Assembly (NCBI RefSeq): GCF_002941025.1
Contig: NZ_PTJS01000001.1
Coordinates: 4,154,001-4,218,000, forward strand
Direction of reading: 5' to 3'
Length of the DNA: 64,000 bases
DNA from: Streptomyces sp. QL37
GTDB lineage: Bacteria; Actinomycetota; Actinomycetes; Streptomycetales; Streptomycetaceae
Positions 18,115 to 26,813 of this stretch are shown in pieces. The translations under genes and the position numbers were made by a program. Position 1 is the stretch's first letter. Each line of letters starts with the position of its first letter. The notes beneath the pieces were generated by a model, which was given only the letters and a program-made list of their open reading frames with translations, ran no database searches and was not told the origin of the DNA.

Positions 18115-18939
18115 GTGACCGTCCATCCCAGCCTCCAGACCTATGCCGATGCCTGGACCCACTCCGTCGAGTCGATATCCGAGCTGGTCAAGCCGCTCGT
18201 CGAGGGGGAGTGGAACCGCCGGACGCCCTGCCCGGGCTGGTCGGTACGCGACATCGTCTCGCACGTCATCGGCATGGAGTGCGAGCAGCTCGGCGACCCC
18301 CGCCCGATCCACACGCTGCCGCGCGACCTCTACCACGTGCAGAACGACCACCAGCGTTACATGGAGATGCAGGTCGACGTCCGGCGCCACCACACCGCGC
18401 CGGAGATGACCTCGGAGCTGGAGTACACGCTCATCCGGCGCATGCGTCAGCTGCGCAACGAGTCGCGCGCCCCCGAGACCATGGTGCGGGCGCCCCTCGG
18501 CGCCGAGCAGACGCTGGAACTGGCACTGCGGATGCGGGCGTTCGACGTCTGGGTGCACGAGCAGGACCTGCGCACCACGCTGGGACAGCCCGGCAATCTG
18601 GATTCCCCCGGCGCCCTCGTCGTCCGGGACACCCTGCTGGTTGGACTGGCGAAGGTGGTCGCCAAGGACGCGGGCGCGCCGCCCAATTCGGCCGTCGTCT
18701 TCGATGTGCACGGCCCGCTGGAGTTCCTGCGTACGGTCAGGGTCGACGGCGAGGGCCGCGGTTCGGTCGACGGCGCGCCGTCGCTGGGCCCCGCGGCGAC
18801 CCTGGCGATGGACTGGGAGACGTACTACCGGCTGGCCTGCGGCCGGGTCCGGGCGCAGGCCGTGGAGGACCGGATCAAGATCGACGGCGACCAGGCCCTG
18901 GCGGCCGAGATCCTGCGCCACTTCGCCGTGACCCCGTGA
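18115..18939 (+). CDS. Maleylpyruvate isomerase-family mycothiol-dependent protein (DinB fold)
   Basis: The 274-residue protein has an N-terminal DinB-like four-helix MDMPI domain (~1-160) with the CPGWSVRDIVSHV motif, whose His is a metal ligand, and FDVWVHEQDLR as the second metal-site segment. A C-terminal SCP2-like domain follows. Relatives are mycothiol-dependent isomerases or S-transferases. The substrate is unknown and no aromatic-degradation partner is adjacent. GTG at 18115 has GAGGGG upstream. Confidence 0.8.
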   Translation: MTVHPSLQTYADAWTHSVESISELVKPLVEGEWNRRTPCPGWSVRDIVSHVIGMECEQLGDPRPIHTLPRDLYHVQNDHQRYMEMQVDVRRHHTAPEMTSELEYTLIRRMRQLRNESRAPETMVRAPLGAEQTLELALRMRAFDVWVHEQDLRTTLGQPGNLDSPGALVVRDTLLVGLAKVVAKDAGAPPNSAVVFDVHGPLEFLRTVRVDGEGRGSVDGAPSLGPAATLAMDWETYYRLACGRVRAQAVEDRIKIDGDQALAAEILRHFAVTP

Positions 18940-18947
18940 CCCCGTGA

Positions 18948-18993
18948 CCGGCGGCGCCCGCCCGTGGACGGACCGGGACGGGCGCTCCGCCGG
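18948..18993. terminator. Imperfect hairpin between convergent genes
   Basis: CCGGCGG at 18948 pairs with CCGCCGG at 18987-18993, and the interior CGCCCG/CGGGCG extends the stem imperfectly. It lies between the MDMPI-type gene and the convergent MFS gene. Confidence 0.45.
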
Positions 18994-19001
18994 TACCGCC
19001 G

Positions 19002-20309
19002 TCAGACCGGGACGTGCACGGCTTCCACCCGGCTGACGACGTGGTGGTCGCGTTCCCTGTGGGTGGCGCTGGCGTGCAGCCGCAGGATCTGTACGACGCC
19101 CAGCGCCTCCAGGACGAAGACCGACGCGAACGCGACGCGGTAGTCGTCCCCGGTCGCGTCCAGCAGGACGCCGACCGCGAACAGTGTCGTCATCGAGGCG
19201 ACGAAGCCGCCCATGTTGACGATGCCGGAAGCGGTGCCCTGGCGTTCCGGCGGATTGGCCGGCCGGCCGAAGTCGAAGCCGATCATCGAGGCCGGTCCGC
19301 AGGAGCCGAGCACCACGCACAGGGTGATCAGCAGCCACATCGGCGCGTGGTCTCCGGGGTAGAAGATCGTCGACGCCCAGAGCAGCGCGGTCATCGCGAC
19401 CGTCCCCAGGGCCAGCGGGGCGCGCGCCGCGTGGTGGCGGGCGATGATCTGCCCGTAGACGAGCCCCACGGCCATGTTGGAGAGCACCACCAGGGTGAGC
19501 AGCTCACCGGCGGTGCCCCGGCTCAGCCCCTGGGCCTCGACCAGGAACGGCATGCCCCACAGCAGCAGGAAGACCATGGCGGGGAACTGCGTGGTGAAGT
19601 GCACCCACATACCCAGGCGCGTGCCCGGCTCCCGCCAGGAGGCGGCGATCTGCTTCCGCACGTACGACGCTCCGGCGTGCTCGGCGGGCGGCGGCTCATG
19701 GCCCTCGGGGTGGTCCTTGAGGAAGAGCAGCAGCGGGAGCAGCACCACCACGCCGGCCAGCGAGCTGCCGACGAAGGTCGCGGTCCAGCCGAACCCGTGC
19801 AGCGCGCGGGCGATGACGAGGGTCGAGACGAGGTTGCCCGCCATCCCGAAGAGCCCGGTCACCTGTCCGATCAGCGGGCCTCGCCGGGCCGGGAACCACC
19901 GGGCGCCGAGCCGCAGCACGCTGATGAACGTCATCGCGTCGCCGCAGCCGAGCAGCGCCCGGGAGGCGAGCGCCATGCCGTACGAGGGGGAGAGCGCGAA
20001 GCCCAGCTGCCCCAGCGTGAAGAGCACCACCCCGATGGTGAGGACCTTCTTGGTGCCGAGCCTGTCGACCATGAGGCCCACGGGTATCTGCATGCCGGCG
20101 TAGACGAGGAGCTGCAGGATGGAGAACGTCGACAGGGCCGAAGCGTTGACCTCGAACCGGTCGGCGGCGTCGAGCCCGGCGACGCCCAGACTCGTACGGA
20201 AGATGATGGCGACGAAGTAGACGGCCACACCGATGCCCCAGACCCACACGGCACGCCGGCCGCCGGGCGGGTCTCCGGGCAGGGAGAGGGTGGGGGACGC
20301 GGAGCTCAT
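19002..20309 (-). CDS. MFS transporter
   Basis: The 435-residue protein has 12 predicted membrane helices in two halves separated by a charged loop (~residues 205-235, DHPEGHEPPPAEH). The MFS signature lies between helices 2 and 3 (GLMVDRLGTKKV). The pattern resembles the nitrate/hexuronate-type porters, but the substrate is not readable. Its ATG overlaps the TGA of the upstream GntR gene (ATGA), so it is co-translated with that regulator and is its most likely target. Confidence 0.88.
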   Translation of the reverse strand: MSSASPTLSLPGDPPGGRRAVWVWGIGVAVYFVAIIFRTSLGVAGLDAADRFEVNASALSTFSILQLLVYAGMQIPVGLMVDRLGTKKVLTIGVVLFTLGQLGFALSPSYGMALASRALLGCGDAMTFISVLRLGARWFPARRGPLIGQVTGLFGMAGNLVSTLVIARALHGFGWTATFVGSSLAGVVVLLPLLLFLKDHPEGHEPPPAEHAGASYVRKQIAASWREPGTRLGMWVHFTTQFPAMVFLLLWGMPFLVEAQGLSRGTAGELLTLVVLSNMAVGLVYGQIIARHHAARAPLALGTVAMTALLWASTIFYPGDHAPMWLLITLCVVLGSCGPASMIGFDFGRPANPPERQGTASGIVNMGGFVASMTTLFAVGVLLDATGDDYRVAFASVFVLEALGVVQILRLHASATHRERDHHVVSRVEAVHVPV

Positions 20310-20989
20310 CGGTCATCACCCCGGACCAGCACCTTGACCCGGCTGACGTGGCGCCGCACGACCTGTGCGGCGCCCTCGGCGTCGCCGGCCCTGATGGCGT
20401 CCAGCAGCTCGCCGTGCTCGGTGATGTTGGCGGCGATCCTGCCGGGGTGCGCCTCCATCACGGCCACACCCATCCGCAGCTGCCGGTCACGGAGCTGGTC
20501 GTAGAGACGGGAGAGGATCTCGTTGCCCGCGTTCCTCACGATCTCGGCGTGGAAGCACCGGTCCTTGACGGAGACCGCCGCCAGGTCACCCGCCTCGGCG
20601 AGCTCCCGCTGCTCCTCCAGGAGCTGCTCCAGCCGGGCGATCAGCTGCGCCGACGCGGGCACGGCCTTACGCGCCGCGAACTCCTCCACGAGCAGCCGGG
20701 TCTCCACCACGTCCGAGATCTCCTGCGCGGAGACCGCGAGCACCAGCGCGCCCTTCTTCGGGTAGAGCTTGATCAGCCCTTCGACCTCCAGACGGAGCAG
20801 CGCCTCCCGCACCGGGGTCCGGGATACGCCGACGGCCTCGGCCAGGTCGCCCTCGGTGAGGAGCGTGCCGCCCTCGTAGCGGCGGTCGAGGACCGCCTCC
20901 TTGATGTGGGTGTAGACGCGCTCGGCTGCGGGTGGGGGCTTGGGGGCCGCCTTGCGGGCGGCAGGTTCGGCAGTGGATGCGGCAGGCAT
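20306..20989 (-). CDS. GntR-family regulator (FadR/FCD type)
   Basis: The 227-residue protein carries an Ala/Pro-rich leader, a GntR winged helix (~residues 24-90; LTEGDLAEAVGVSRTPVREALLRLEVEGL) and an FCD all-helical effector domain whose metal-binding residues are visible (D-x3-H in DRCFHAEI, H in EHGELLDAI, RRHVSRV). It likely senses a carboxylate substrate of the coupled MFS transporter. ATG 20989 has no Shine-Dalgarno, but TATGCT lies six bases upstream, so a leaderless mRNA is likely. The open frame reaches 21295, but that extension is not family-like. Confidence 0.88.
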   Translation of the reverse strand: MPAASTAEPAARKAAPKPPPAAERVYTHIKEAVLDRRYEGGTLLTEGDLAEAVGVSRTPVREALLRLEVEGLIKLYPKKGALVLAVSAQEISDVVETRLLVEEFAARKAVPASAQLIARLEQLLEEQRELAEAGDLAAVSVKDRCFHAEIVRNAGNEILSRLYDQLRDRQLRMGVAVMEAHPGRIAANITEHGELLDAIRAGDAEGAAQVVRRHVSRVKVLVRGDDR

Positions 20990-21197
20990 GCACACAGCAT
21001 AGATACAAGATGGGTGCGTCCGCTTTCCCCGTCCGGATCCCGGACGGGGAAGCGGACGGCCGACCCGGGTGTCCGGCCGAATCCGGCCGGGTGTGAAATC
21101 ACCCGTACGAGAGGGCATCCATCCGGGCTTCTCGCGAGTCTCATCACCGAGCGGCACCCCATGTAGCCGCATTTCAGGTGTATTTGGAGCGTTCGAC

Positions 21198-22097
21198 TTG
21201 AAAACTGGTCTCAAGGGCATAAACCGCGTAAGCGTCGCCGCCACCGTCACTCTCACCGCGGGCGCCGTCCTCGTGGGCAGCGCGTTCGCCTCCACGGCTC
21301 AGGCTGCGGCACCGCCGACGCCCACGATCGCCGCCAAGGGCGGCTTCGTGATGAACAGCGGCACCGCGAAGACGCTCTACGGAAAGGCCGCGGACACCCG
21401 CCGCTCCACCGGCTCCACGACCAAGGTGATGACCGCCAAGGTGGTGCTGGCACAGAAGAACCTGAACCTTGATTCCAAGGTCACGGTCCAGAAGGCGTAC
21501 AGCGACTACATCGTCAAGAACACCGCCTCGTCGGCCCGGCTGATCGTCGGCGACAAGGTCACGGTCCGCCAGCTCCTGTACGGCCTGATGCTGCCGTCGG
21601 GCTGCGACGCCGCGTACGCCCTCGCTGACAAGTTCGGCTCCGGCTCCACACGCGCGGCCCGGGTGAAGTCCTTCATCGGCAAGATGAACGCCTCCGCGAA
21701 GAGCCTCGGCCTGAAGAACACCCACTTCGACTCGTTCGACGGCATCGGCAGCGGTTCGAACTACTCCACGCCGCGCGACCTGACGAAGATCGCCGCCAGC
21801 GCGATGAAGAACTCCACGTTCCGCGCGATCGTGAAGACGAAGTCGACCAAGCAGAAGGTCACCACGAAGAGCGGCGGCTACCGCTACATGTCGTGGTCGA
21901 ACACCAACCCGCTGCTGGGCGGTTACAGCGGCGCGATCGGCGTGAAGACCGGGTCGGGCCCCTCGGCCAAGTACTGCCTGGTCTTCGCCGCGACCCGCAA
22001 CGGCAAGACGGTCATCGGGACCGTCCTCACCTCGACGTCCGCCACCACCCGGACGTCCGACGCGAAGAAGCTCCTGGACTACGCGTTCAAGAAGTGA
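21198..22097 (+). CDS. Secreted D-alanyl-D-alanine carboxypeptidase (peptidase S11)
   Basis: The 299-residue protein has a Sec signal peptide (charged start, hydrophobic core, STAQA-AAPP cleavage at ~residue 36) and the serine DD-peptidase motifs S73-T-T-K76, S134-G-C136 and K250-T-G252. It should trim pentapeptide stems outside the membrane. The second motif is SGC where most S11 enzymes have SxN. No membrane anchor or C-terminal domain is present. The start is read as TTG at 21198: GGAG lies nine bases upstream and the signal peptide begins there; there is no ATG in this region of the frame. Confidence 0.87.
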   Translation: MKTGLKGINRVSVAATVTLTAGAVLVGSAFASTAQAAAPPTPTIAAKGGFVMNSGTAKTLYGKAADTRRSTGSTTKVMTAKVVLAQKNLNLDSKVTVQKAYSDYIVKNTASSARLIVGDKVTVRQLLYGLMLPSGCDAAYALADKFGSGSTRAARVKSFIGKMNASAKSLGLKNTHFDSFDGIGSGSNYSTPRDLTKIAASAMKNSTFRAIVKTKSTKQKVTTKSGGYRYMSWSNTNPLLGGYSGAIGVKTGSGPSAKYCLVFAATRNGKTVIGTVLTSTSATTRTSDAKKLLDYAFKK

Positions 22098-22118
22098 CCC
22101 TGCCACGCACACACGCGA

Positions 22119-22149
22119 AGGGGCCCGCCGCATCGCGCGGCGGGCCCCT
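22119..22149. terminator. Bidirectional hairpin terminator
   Basis: A 13-bp perfect stem (22119-22131 / 22137-22149) with a 5-nt loop lies between the carboxypeptidase and the convergent end of the first bkd operon. Confidence 0.85.
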
Positions 22150-22161
22150 CTGCGTGGCTTC

Positions 22162-23565
22162 CTAGCCCCAGGTGATCAGCCGCTTCGGCTGCTCCAGGAT
22201 CGCCGCGACGTCCGCGAGCACCTTGGAGCCGAGCTCGCCGTCGACCAGCCGGTGGTCGAAGGAGAGCGCCAGCGTGGTGACCTGACGGGGCTTCACCTTG
22301 CCCTTGTGCACCCACGGCTGGAGCTTGATCGCCCCGACCGCGAGGATCGCGGACTCGCCCGGATTCAGGATCGGCGTACCCGTGTCGACGCCGAAGACGC
22401 CGACGTTGGTGATGGTCACCGTGCCGCCCGCCATGGCCGCGGGGGACGTCTTGCCCTCCCTCGCCGTGGAGACCAGCTCGCCCAGCGCCTCGCCCAGCTG
22501 GGGCAGGGTCTTGTCGTGCGCGTCCTTGATGTTCGGCACGATCAGACCGCGCGGGGTGGCTGCGGCGATGCCCAGGTTGACGTAGTGCTTCTGCACGATC
22601 TCCTGGTTGGCCTCGTCCCAGACGGCGTTGACCCCCGGGTTGCGCTTGATCGCGACCAGGAGCGCCTTGGCGATGATCAGGAGCGGGTTGACCCGGACCC
22701 CCGCCATCTCCTTGTCCTCCTTGAGCTCCGCCACGAGCTTCATCGTGCGCGTCACGTCGACGGTCACGAACTCGGTGACGTGCGGCGCGGTGAAGGCGCT
22801 GCCGACCATGGCCTGCGCGATGGCCTTGCGCACGCCCTTGACGGGGATGCGGGTCTCGCGGCCCGCCCGGTCCACCGGTACCGCCACGGGCGCGGGGGCC
22901 GGGGCGGCCTCCTCGGCCCGTACGCCGGCCTCGGCGGGCGCCGGCGCGACAGCCGCGTGGACGTCCTCGCGGGTGATCACGCCGCCCTCCCCGGTCGGGG
23001 TGACCGTGGCGAGGTCGATGCCCAGGTCCTTGGCCAGCTTGCGCACCGGCGGCTTGGCGAGGGGACGGCTCTCCACGGCCTTCGCGCCGTGGCCGTTGAT
23101 CTCGGCCTGGATCGCGGCGGCGGCCGGACCCGGGATCTCGGCACCCTTGCGGGCCCGGCGCTTGGTGGAGCTCTCCGCGACTCCGTAGCCGACGAGCACC
23201 GGCTGACGGCCCTTGGGCGCTTCCGGCTCGGCCTCCGCGACAGGCTGCTGAACGGTCTCGGCAGCGGCCTCCTGCGCGGCCGGGGCGTCACCGCTGCCCG
23301 GGGCCACGTCCACCGCGATGATCACCTCGCCGACGTCGACGGTCGAGCCCTCGGGGAAGCGCAGCTCGTGCACCACCCCGTCGAAGGGGATCGGCAGCTC
23401 GACGGCGGCCTTGGCCGTCTCGACCTCGCAGACCACCTGGCCGTCGGTGACGGTGTCGCCGGGCTGGACGAACCACTTGAGGATCTCCGCCTCGGTCAGC
23501 CCCTCGCCCACGTCGGGCATCTTGAACTCACGGAAACGAGCAGACGTTTCGGTCATCGTCGTCAC
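22162..23565 (-). CDS. bkdC: Branched-chain alpha-keto acid dehydrogenase E2 (first cluster)
   Basis: The 467-residue dihydrolipoamide acyltransferase has an N-terminal lipoyl domain with the lipoylated lysine at K52 (EVETAKAAVELP), an Ala/Pro-rich linker, the E1/E3-binding domain (~175-212, PPVRKLAKDLGIDL) and a catalytic domain with the active-site signature DHRLVDGE. It moves the branched acyl group to CoA in the cytoplasmic complex. It follows bkdB by 10 bases. GTG 23565 is chosen because GAGGAGAGG lies six bases upstream; the ATG three codons later is too far from it. E3 is not encoded here. Confidence 0.93.
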   Translation of the reverse strand: MTTMTETSARFREFKMPDVGEGLTEAEILKWFVQPGDTVTDGQVVCEVETAKAAVELPIPFDGVVHELRFPEGSTVDVGEVIIAVDVAPGSGDAPAAQEAAAETVQQPVAEAEPEAPKGRQPVLVGYGVAESSTKRRARKGAEIPGPAAAAIQAEINGHGAKAVESRPLAKPPVRKLAKDLGIDLATVTPTGEGGVITREDVHAAVAPAPAEAGVRAEEAAPAPAPVAVPVDRAGRETRIPVKGVRKAIAQAMVGSAFTAPHVTEFVTVDVTRTMKLVAELKEDKEMAGVRVNPLLIIAKALLVAIKRNPGVNAVWDEANQEIVQKHYVNLGIAAATPRGLIVPNIKDAHDKTLPQLGEALGELVSTAREGKTSPAAMAGGTVTITNVGVFGVDTGTPILNPGESAILAVGAIKLQPWVHKGKVKPRQVTTLALSFDHRLVDGELGSKVLADVAAILEQPKRLITWG

Positions 23566-23575
23566 GACCCTCTCC

Positions 23576-24556
23576 TCAGTACGCCAGCGAGCGGTCGACG
23601 GCGTCGAGCACCCTGTCGAGCCCGGGCAGGTACTCGTCCTCGAGCCGGGCCGGCGGGTAGGGGGCGTGGTAGCCGCCGACCCGCAGCACCGGCGCTTCGA
23701 GGTGGTAGAAGCAGCGCTCGGTGATCCGGGCCGCGATCTCCGCCCCGGAGCCGTAGAACACCGGCGCCTCGTGGACCACCACGAGCCGGCGGGTCTTCTC
23801 GACCGAGGTCTGCACGGCGTCGAAGTCGATCGGGGACATCGACCGCAGGTCCAGGACCTCGATCGACTTGCCCTCCTCCTGCGCGGCGGCGGCCGCCTCC
23901 AGGCAGACCTTCACCATCGGGCCGTACGCGACGAGCGTGAGGTCGGAGCCCTCACGGGCCACGGCGGCCTTGTGGAGCGGACCGGGGATGGACTCGGTGT
24001 CGAGCTCCCCCTTGTCCCAGTAGCGCCGCTTGGGCTCGAAGAAGATGATCGGGTCGTCGCTCTGGACGGCCTGCTGCATCATCCAGTAGGCATCGCTCGC
24101 GTTGGACGGCGAGACGACCTTCAGGCCCGCCACGTGCGCGAACAGCGCCTCGGGCGACTCGCTGTGGTGCTCGACGGCACCGATGCCGCCGCCGTACGGG
24201 ATGCGGATGACGACGGGCATCTTGATCTTGCCGAGGGCCCGGGCGTGCATCTTCGCGAGCTGCGTGACGATCTGGTCGTACGCGGGGAAGACGAAGCCGT
24301 CGAACTGGATCTCGACGATCGGGCGGTATCCGCGCAGGGCCAGGCCGATCGCCGTACCGACGATGCCGGACTCCGCGAGCGGGGTGTCGATGACCCGGTC
24401 CTCGCCGAAGTCCTTCTGGAGCCCGTCCGTGATGCGGAAGACCCCGCCGAGCTTGCCGACGTCCTCACCCATGATGAGGACCTTGGGGTCGGTCTCGAGC
24501 GCCTTGCGCAGCGACTCGTTGAGCGCCTTCGCGATGGACATCTTCTCAGCGGCCAT
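23576..24556 (-). CDS. bkdB: Branched-chain alpha-keto acid dehydrogenase E1 beta (first cluster)
   Basis: The 326-residue transketolase-like beta subunit carries the GEDVGKLGGVFRIT and DTPLAESGIVG signatures and VRIPYGGGIGAVEHHSESPEA, which form the active-site face with E1 alpha. It begins two bases after the E1 alpha stop, and GAGGAGGG at the E1 alpha end serves as its ribosome site. The frame is open far upstream through the alpha gene in a different frame; that part is not coding. Products feed iso- and anteiso-fatty-acid primers. Confidence 0.94.
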   Translation of the reverse strand: MAAEKMSIAKALNESLRKALETDPKVLIMGEDVGKLGGVFRITDGLQKDFGEDRVIDTPLAESGIVGTAIGLALRGYRPIVEIQFDGFVFPAYDQIVTQLAKMHARALGKIKMPVVIRIPYGGGIGAVEHHSESPEALFAHVAGLKVVSPSNASDAYWMMQQAVQSDDPIIFFEPKRRYWDKGELDTESIPGPLHKAAVAREGSDLTLVAYGPMVKVCLEAAAAAQEEGKSIEVLDLRSMSPIDFDAVQTSVEKTRRLVVVHEAPVFYGSGAEIAARITERCFYHLEAPVLRVGGYHAPYPPARLEDEYLPGLDRVLDAVDRSLAY

Positions 24557-24558
24557 GG

Positions 24559-25719
24559 CTAGTTGCCCTCCTCGGCGAACGATGCCTGGTAGGCGGCGAA
24601 CTGGGCGCGCTCCTCGTCGACGAGCGGATTGCCGTCGGCGTAGGCGTGGTCGAAGATCGCCAGCCGGTCCGGGTCGGGCATGGCCCGCACCGCTTCGCGG
24701 ACCCGCTTGCCGAGGGTCTCGCTCTCCTCCTCCAGCGCGGTGAAGTACGCCGCGTCGGCGAGGTCCTGCTTCTCCAGGTACGTACGCAGCCGCAGGATCG
24801 GATCCTTGGCCTCCCAGGACGCCCGCTCCTCGTCCGCCCGGTACTTGGTCGGGTCGTCGGAGGTGGTGTGGGCGCCCATCCGGTAGGTGAACGCCTCGAC
24901 GAGGGTGGGCCCCTCGCCACGCCGGGCCCGCTCCAGCGCCGACTTGGTGACGGCCAGGCACGCGAGTACGTCGTTGCCGTCGACCCGCACCCCCGGGAAG
25001 CCGAAGCCCTGCGCGCGCTGGTAGAGCGGCACGCGCGTCTGCTTCTCGGTCGGCTCGGAGATCGCCCACTGGTTGTTCTGGCAGAAGAACACGACGGGCG
25101 CGTTGTAGACGGCGGAGAAGGTGAAGGCCTCCGCGACGTCGCCCTGGCTGGAGGCGCCGTCGCCGAAGTACGCGATCACGGCCGAGTCCGCGCCGTCCTT
25201 GGCGACGCCCATGGCGTAGCCGGTGGCGTGCAGGGTCTGCGAGCCGATGACGATCGTGTACAGGTGGAAGTTGTTGGTGTTCGGGTCCCAGCCGCCGTGG
25301 TTCACGCCGCGGAACATCCCGAGCAGATTGGTCGGGTCCACGCCCCGGCACCAGGCGACGCCGTGCTCCCGGTAGGTCGGGAAGACGTAGTCGTCGTCGC
25401 GCAGCGCCCGGCCGGAGCCGATCTGCGCGGCCTCCTGGCCCAGCAGCGAGGCCCACAGGCCCAGCTCGCCCTGGCGCTGGAGCGCGGTGGCCTCGGCGTC
25501 GAATCGGCGGGTCAGGACCATGTCCCGGTAGAGACCACGGAGCTCGTCCGCGCTCAGGTCGATCTCGAAGTCCGGGTGCTCGACGCGCTCGCCCTCGGGC
25601 GTCAGCAGCTGTACCAGCTGGGGCTCAGAACCCTCCGGCGTCTTCGCGGGCGTCTTCGCGGCGCTGGTCCGCTTGCTGCTGCGTCGCGGTTTGCGCGCGG
25701 CAGTGCTCTCCACGGTCAC
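24559..25719 (-). CDS. bkdA: Branched-chain alpha-keto acid dehydrogenase E1 alpha (first cluster)
   Basis: The 386-residue thiamine-diphosphate subunit shows the ThDP-binding motif [31 protein letters not shown] (split over ~residues 190-225) and the phosphorylation-loop region [17 protein letters not shown] basic, Ala/Lys-rich tail of ~45 residues precedes the domain. The GTG at 25719 has GGAGGAG eight bases upstream. It is the first gene of the operon and is divergent from the DevR-like regulator across a 346-bp gap rich in nested inverted repeats. Confidence 0.94.
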   Translation of the reverse strand: MTVESTAARKPRRSSKRTSAAKTPAKTPEGSEPQLVQLLTPEGERVEHPDFEIDLSADELRGLYRDMVLTRRFDAEATALQRQGELGLWASLLGQEAAQIGSGRALRDDDYVFPTYREHGVAWCRGVDPTNLLGMFRGVNHGGWDPNTNNFHLYTIVIGSQTLHATGYAMGVAKDGADSAVIAYFGDGASSQGDVAEAFTFSAVYNAPVVFFCQNNQWAISEPTEKQTRVPLYQRAQGFGFPGVRVDGNDVLACLAVTKSALERARRGEGPTLVEAFTYRMGAHTTSDDPTKYRADEERASWEAKDPILRLRTYLEKQDLADAAYFTALEEESETLGKRVREAVRAMPDPDRLAIFDHAYADGNPLVDEERAQFAAYQASFAEEGN

Positions 25720-25907
25720 GTGCGTGCTCCTCCGTCGGTCCGGCCCCCGGGATGGCCGGGAACCAGTGCGGCTCGCCTGTGTCCGGACCCGTGCACGGGG
25801 TGGGTGCCACTCGGCCGGGAACAGGCGTGACAGGTGCCCCGGCGAGCGTCCTGTCATAAGCACGTTACCCAGTGCATCGCATAACTGCGAAACACCTTGT
25901 GACCTGC

Positions 25908-25943
25908 GATTTTGCTTGGATTTCCAAGTAAATCCAGAAAATC
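25908..25943. promoter_or_regulatory. Nested inverted repeats in the bkdA / response-regulator gap
   Basis: Three nested repeats are visible: GATTTT (25908-25913) with AAAATC (25938-25943), GGATTT (25918-25923) with AAATCC (25930-25935), and CTTGGA (25915-25920) with TCCAAG (25923-25928). This is a markedly AT-rich patch in a high-GC genome. It lies in the 346-bp region (25720-26065) between the divergent starts, and I see no gene or other feature there. It is a candidate operator for an Lrp-type or response regulator; the factor is unknown. Confidence 0.5.
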
Positions 25944-26065
25944 GCCAAGTCCCCCTGGTCACAGCACTGGTAACAGCCTTGCAGGCGGCCGGAACAACGG
26001 CACGTTATCCCGGCCGGCAGTCGCAGGGAAGGGCGGACGACCAAGGAGTGTGTGAGACTGCGAAT

Positions 26066-26725
26066 GTGCGCGAAGAAGGAAAAATCACGGTATTCCTGCT
26101 CGATGATCACGAAGTCGTCCGGCGCGGAGTCCACGAGCTGCTGTCCTCCGAGGAGGACATCGAGGTCGTCGGCGAGGCGGGCACTGCCGCGGACGCGCTC
26201 GCACGCATCCCGGCGACCCGGCCCGACGTCGCCGTCCTCGACGTGCGGCTGCCGGACGGCAGCGGCGTGGAGGTCTGCCGCGAGGTCCGCTCGCGGGACG
26301 AGAGCATCAAGTGCCTCATGCTCACCTCGTACGCCGATGACGAGGCCCTCTTCGACGCGATCATGGCGGGCGCCTCGGGGTACGTGCTGAAGGCCATCCG
26401 CGGCAACGAGCTGCTCGGCGCCGTACGCGACGTGGCGGCCGGCAAGTCCCTGCTGGACCCGGCGGCCACCGCCCGAGTGCTGGAGCGGCTGCGCGAGGGC
26501 AAGGACAGCAAGGGCGACGACCGTCTCGCCGGGCTGACCGAGCAGGAGCGCAAGATCCTCGACCTGATCGGCGAAGGGCTGACGAACCGGGTGATCGGCG
26601 AGCGGCTGCACCTCGCCGAGAAGACCATCAAGAACTACGTCTCCAGCCTGCTCTCCAAGCTGGGCATGGAGCGGCGTTCACAGGCGGCGGCGTACGTCGC
26701 GAGGCTTCAGGCCGAGAAGCGCTGA
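26066..26725 (+). CDS. NarL/DevR-like response regulator (orphan)
   Basis: The 219-residue protein has a receiver domain (D13-D14, phospho-acceptor D59 in [14 protein letters not shown] in YVLKAIRG) and a LuxR-type helix-turn-helix (~155-215; [27 protein letters not shown] split across helices). The pattern is close to mycobacterial DevR/DosR and to the S. coelicolor orphan SCO3818 as I recall it. No kinase is adjacent. A DevR-like box lies 13 bp past its stop. GTG 26066 is a tentative start: AAGGA lies 18 bases upstream, so the in-frame GTG at 26048 also remains possible. Confidence 0.88.
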   Translation: MREEGKITVFLLDDHEVVRRGVHELLSSEEDIEVVGEAGTAADALARIPATRPDVAVLDVRLPDGSGVEVCREVRSRDESIKCLMLTSYADDEALFDAIMAGASGYVLKAIRGNELLGAVRDVAAGKSLLDPAATARVLERLREGKDSKGDDRLAGLTEQERKILDLIGEGLTNRVIGERLHLAEKTIKNYVSSLLSKLGMERRSQAAAYVARLQAEKR

Positions 26726-26738
26726 CGGGACGGGCGGA

Positions 26739-26756
26739 CAGGGACTTTGGTCCCTG
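26739..26756 (+). promoter_or_regulatory. DevR/DosR-like box upstream of the PNPOx-like gene
   Basis: The 18-bp palindrome has CAGGGAC / GTCCCTG arms around TTTG, matching the GGGACTWNNGTCCC core of the mycobacterial dormancy box (consensus known from DosR studies). It lies between the DevR-like regulator gene and the next gene, about 58 bp before that gene's start, a position suited to activation. Binding by the neighbouring regulator is inferred. Confidence 0.6.
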
Positions 26757-26813
26757 ACCGTCGGGGGCGGCGGACCCTTACACGGCCCCTACCCGTGGCG
26801 GAGAGTGGAGGGC

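Noticed and set aside
18112..18123. GGTCACGTGACC as a parS site
   Set aside because: It shares only the CACGTG core; the flanking GGT/ACC differs from TTT/AAA of parS. It overlaps the start of the MDMPI-type gene by chance or as another factor's site.
24557..25456. Apparent ~300-residue N-terminal extension of the first E1 beta
   Set aside because: The extension reads through the E1 alpha gene in another frame and is R/G/A-rich. The ATG at 24556 has a ribosome site and the family-typical N-terminus.
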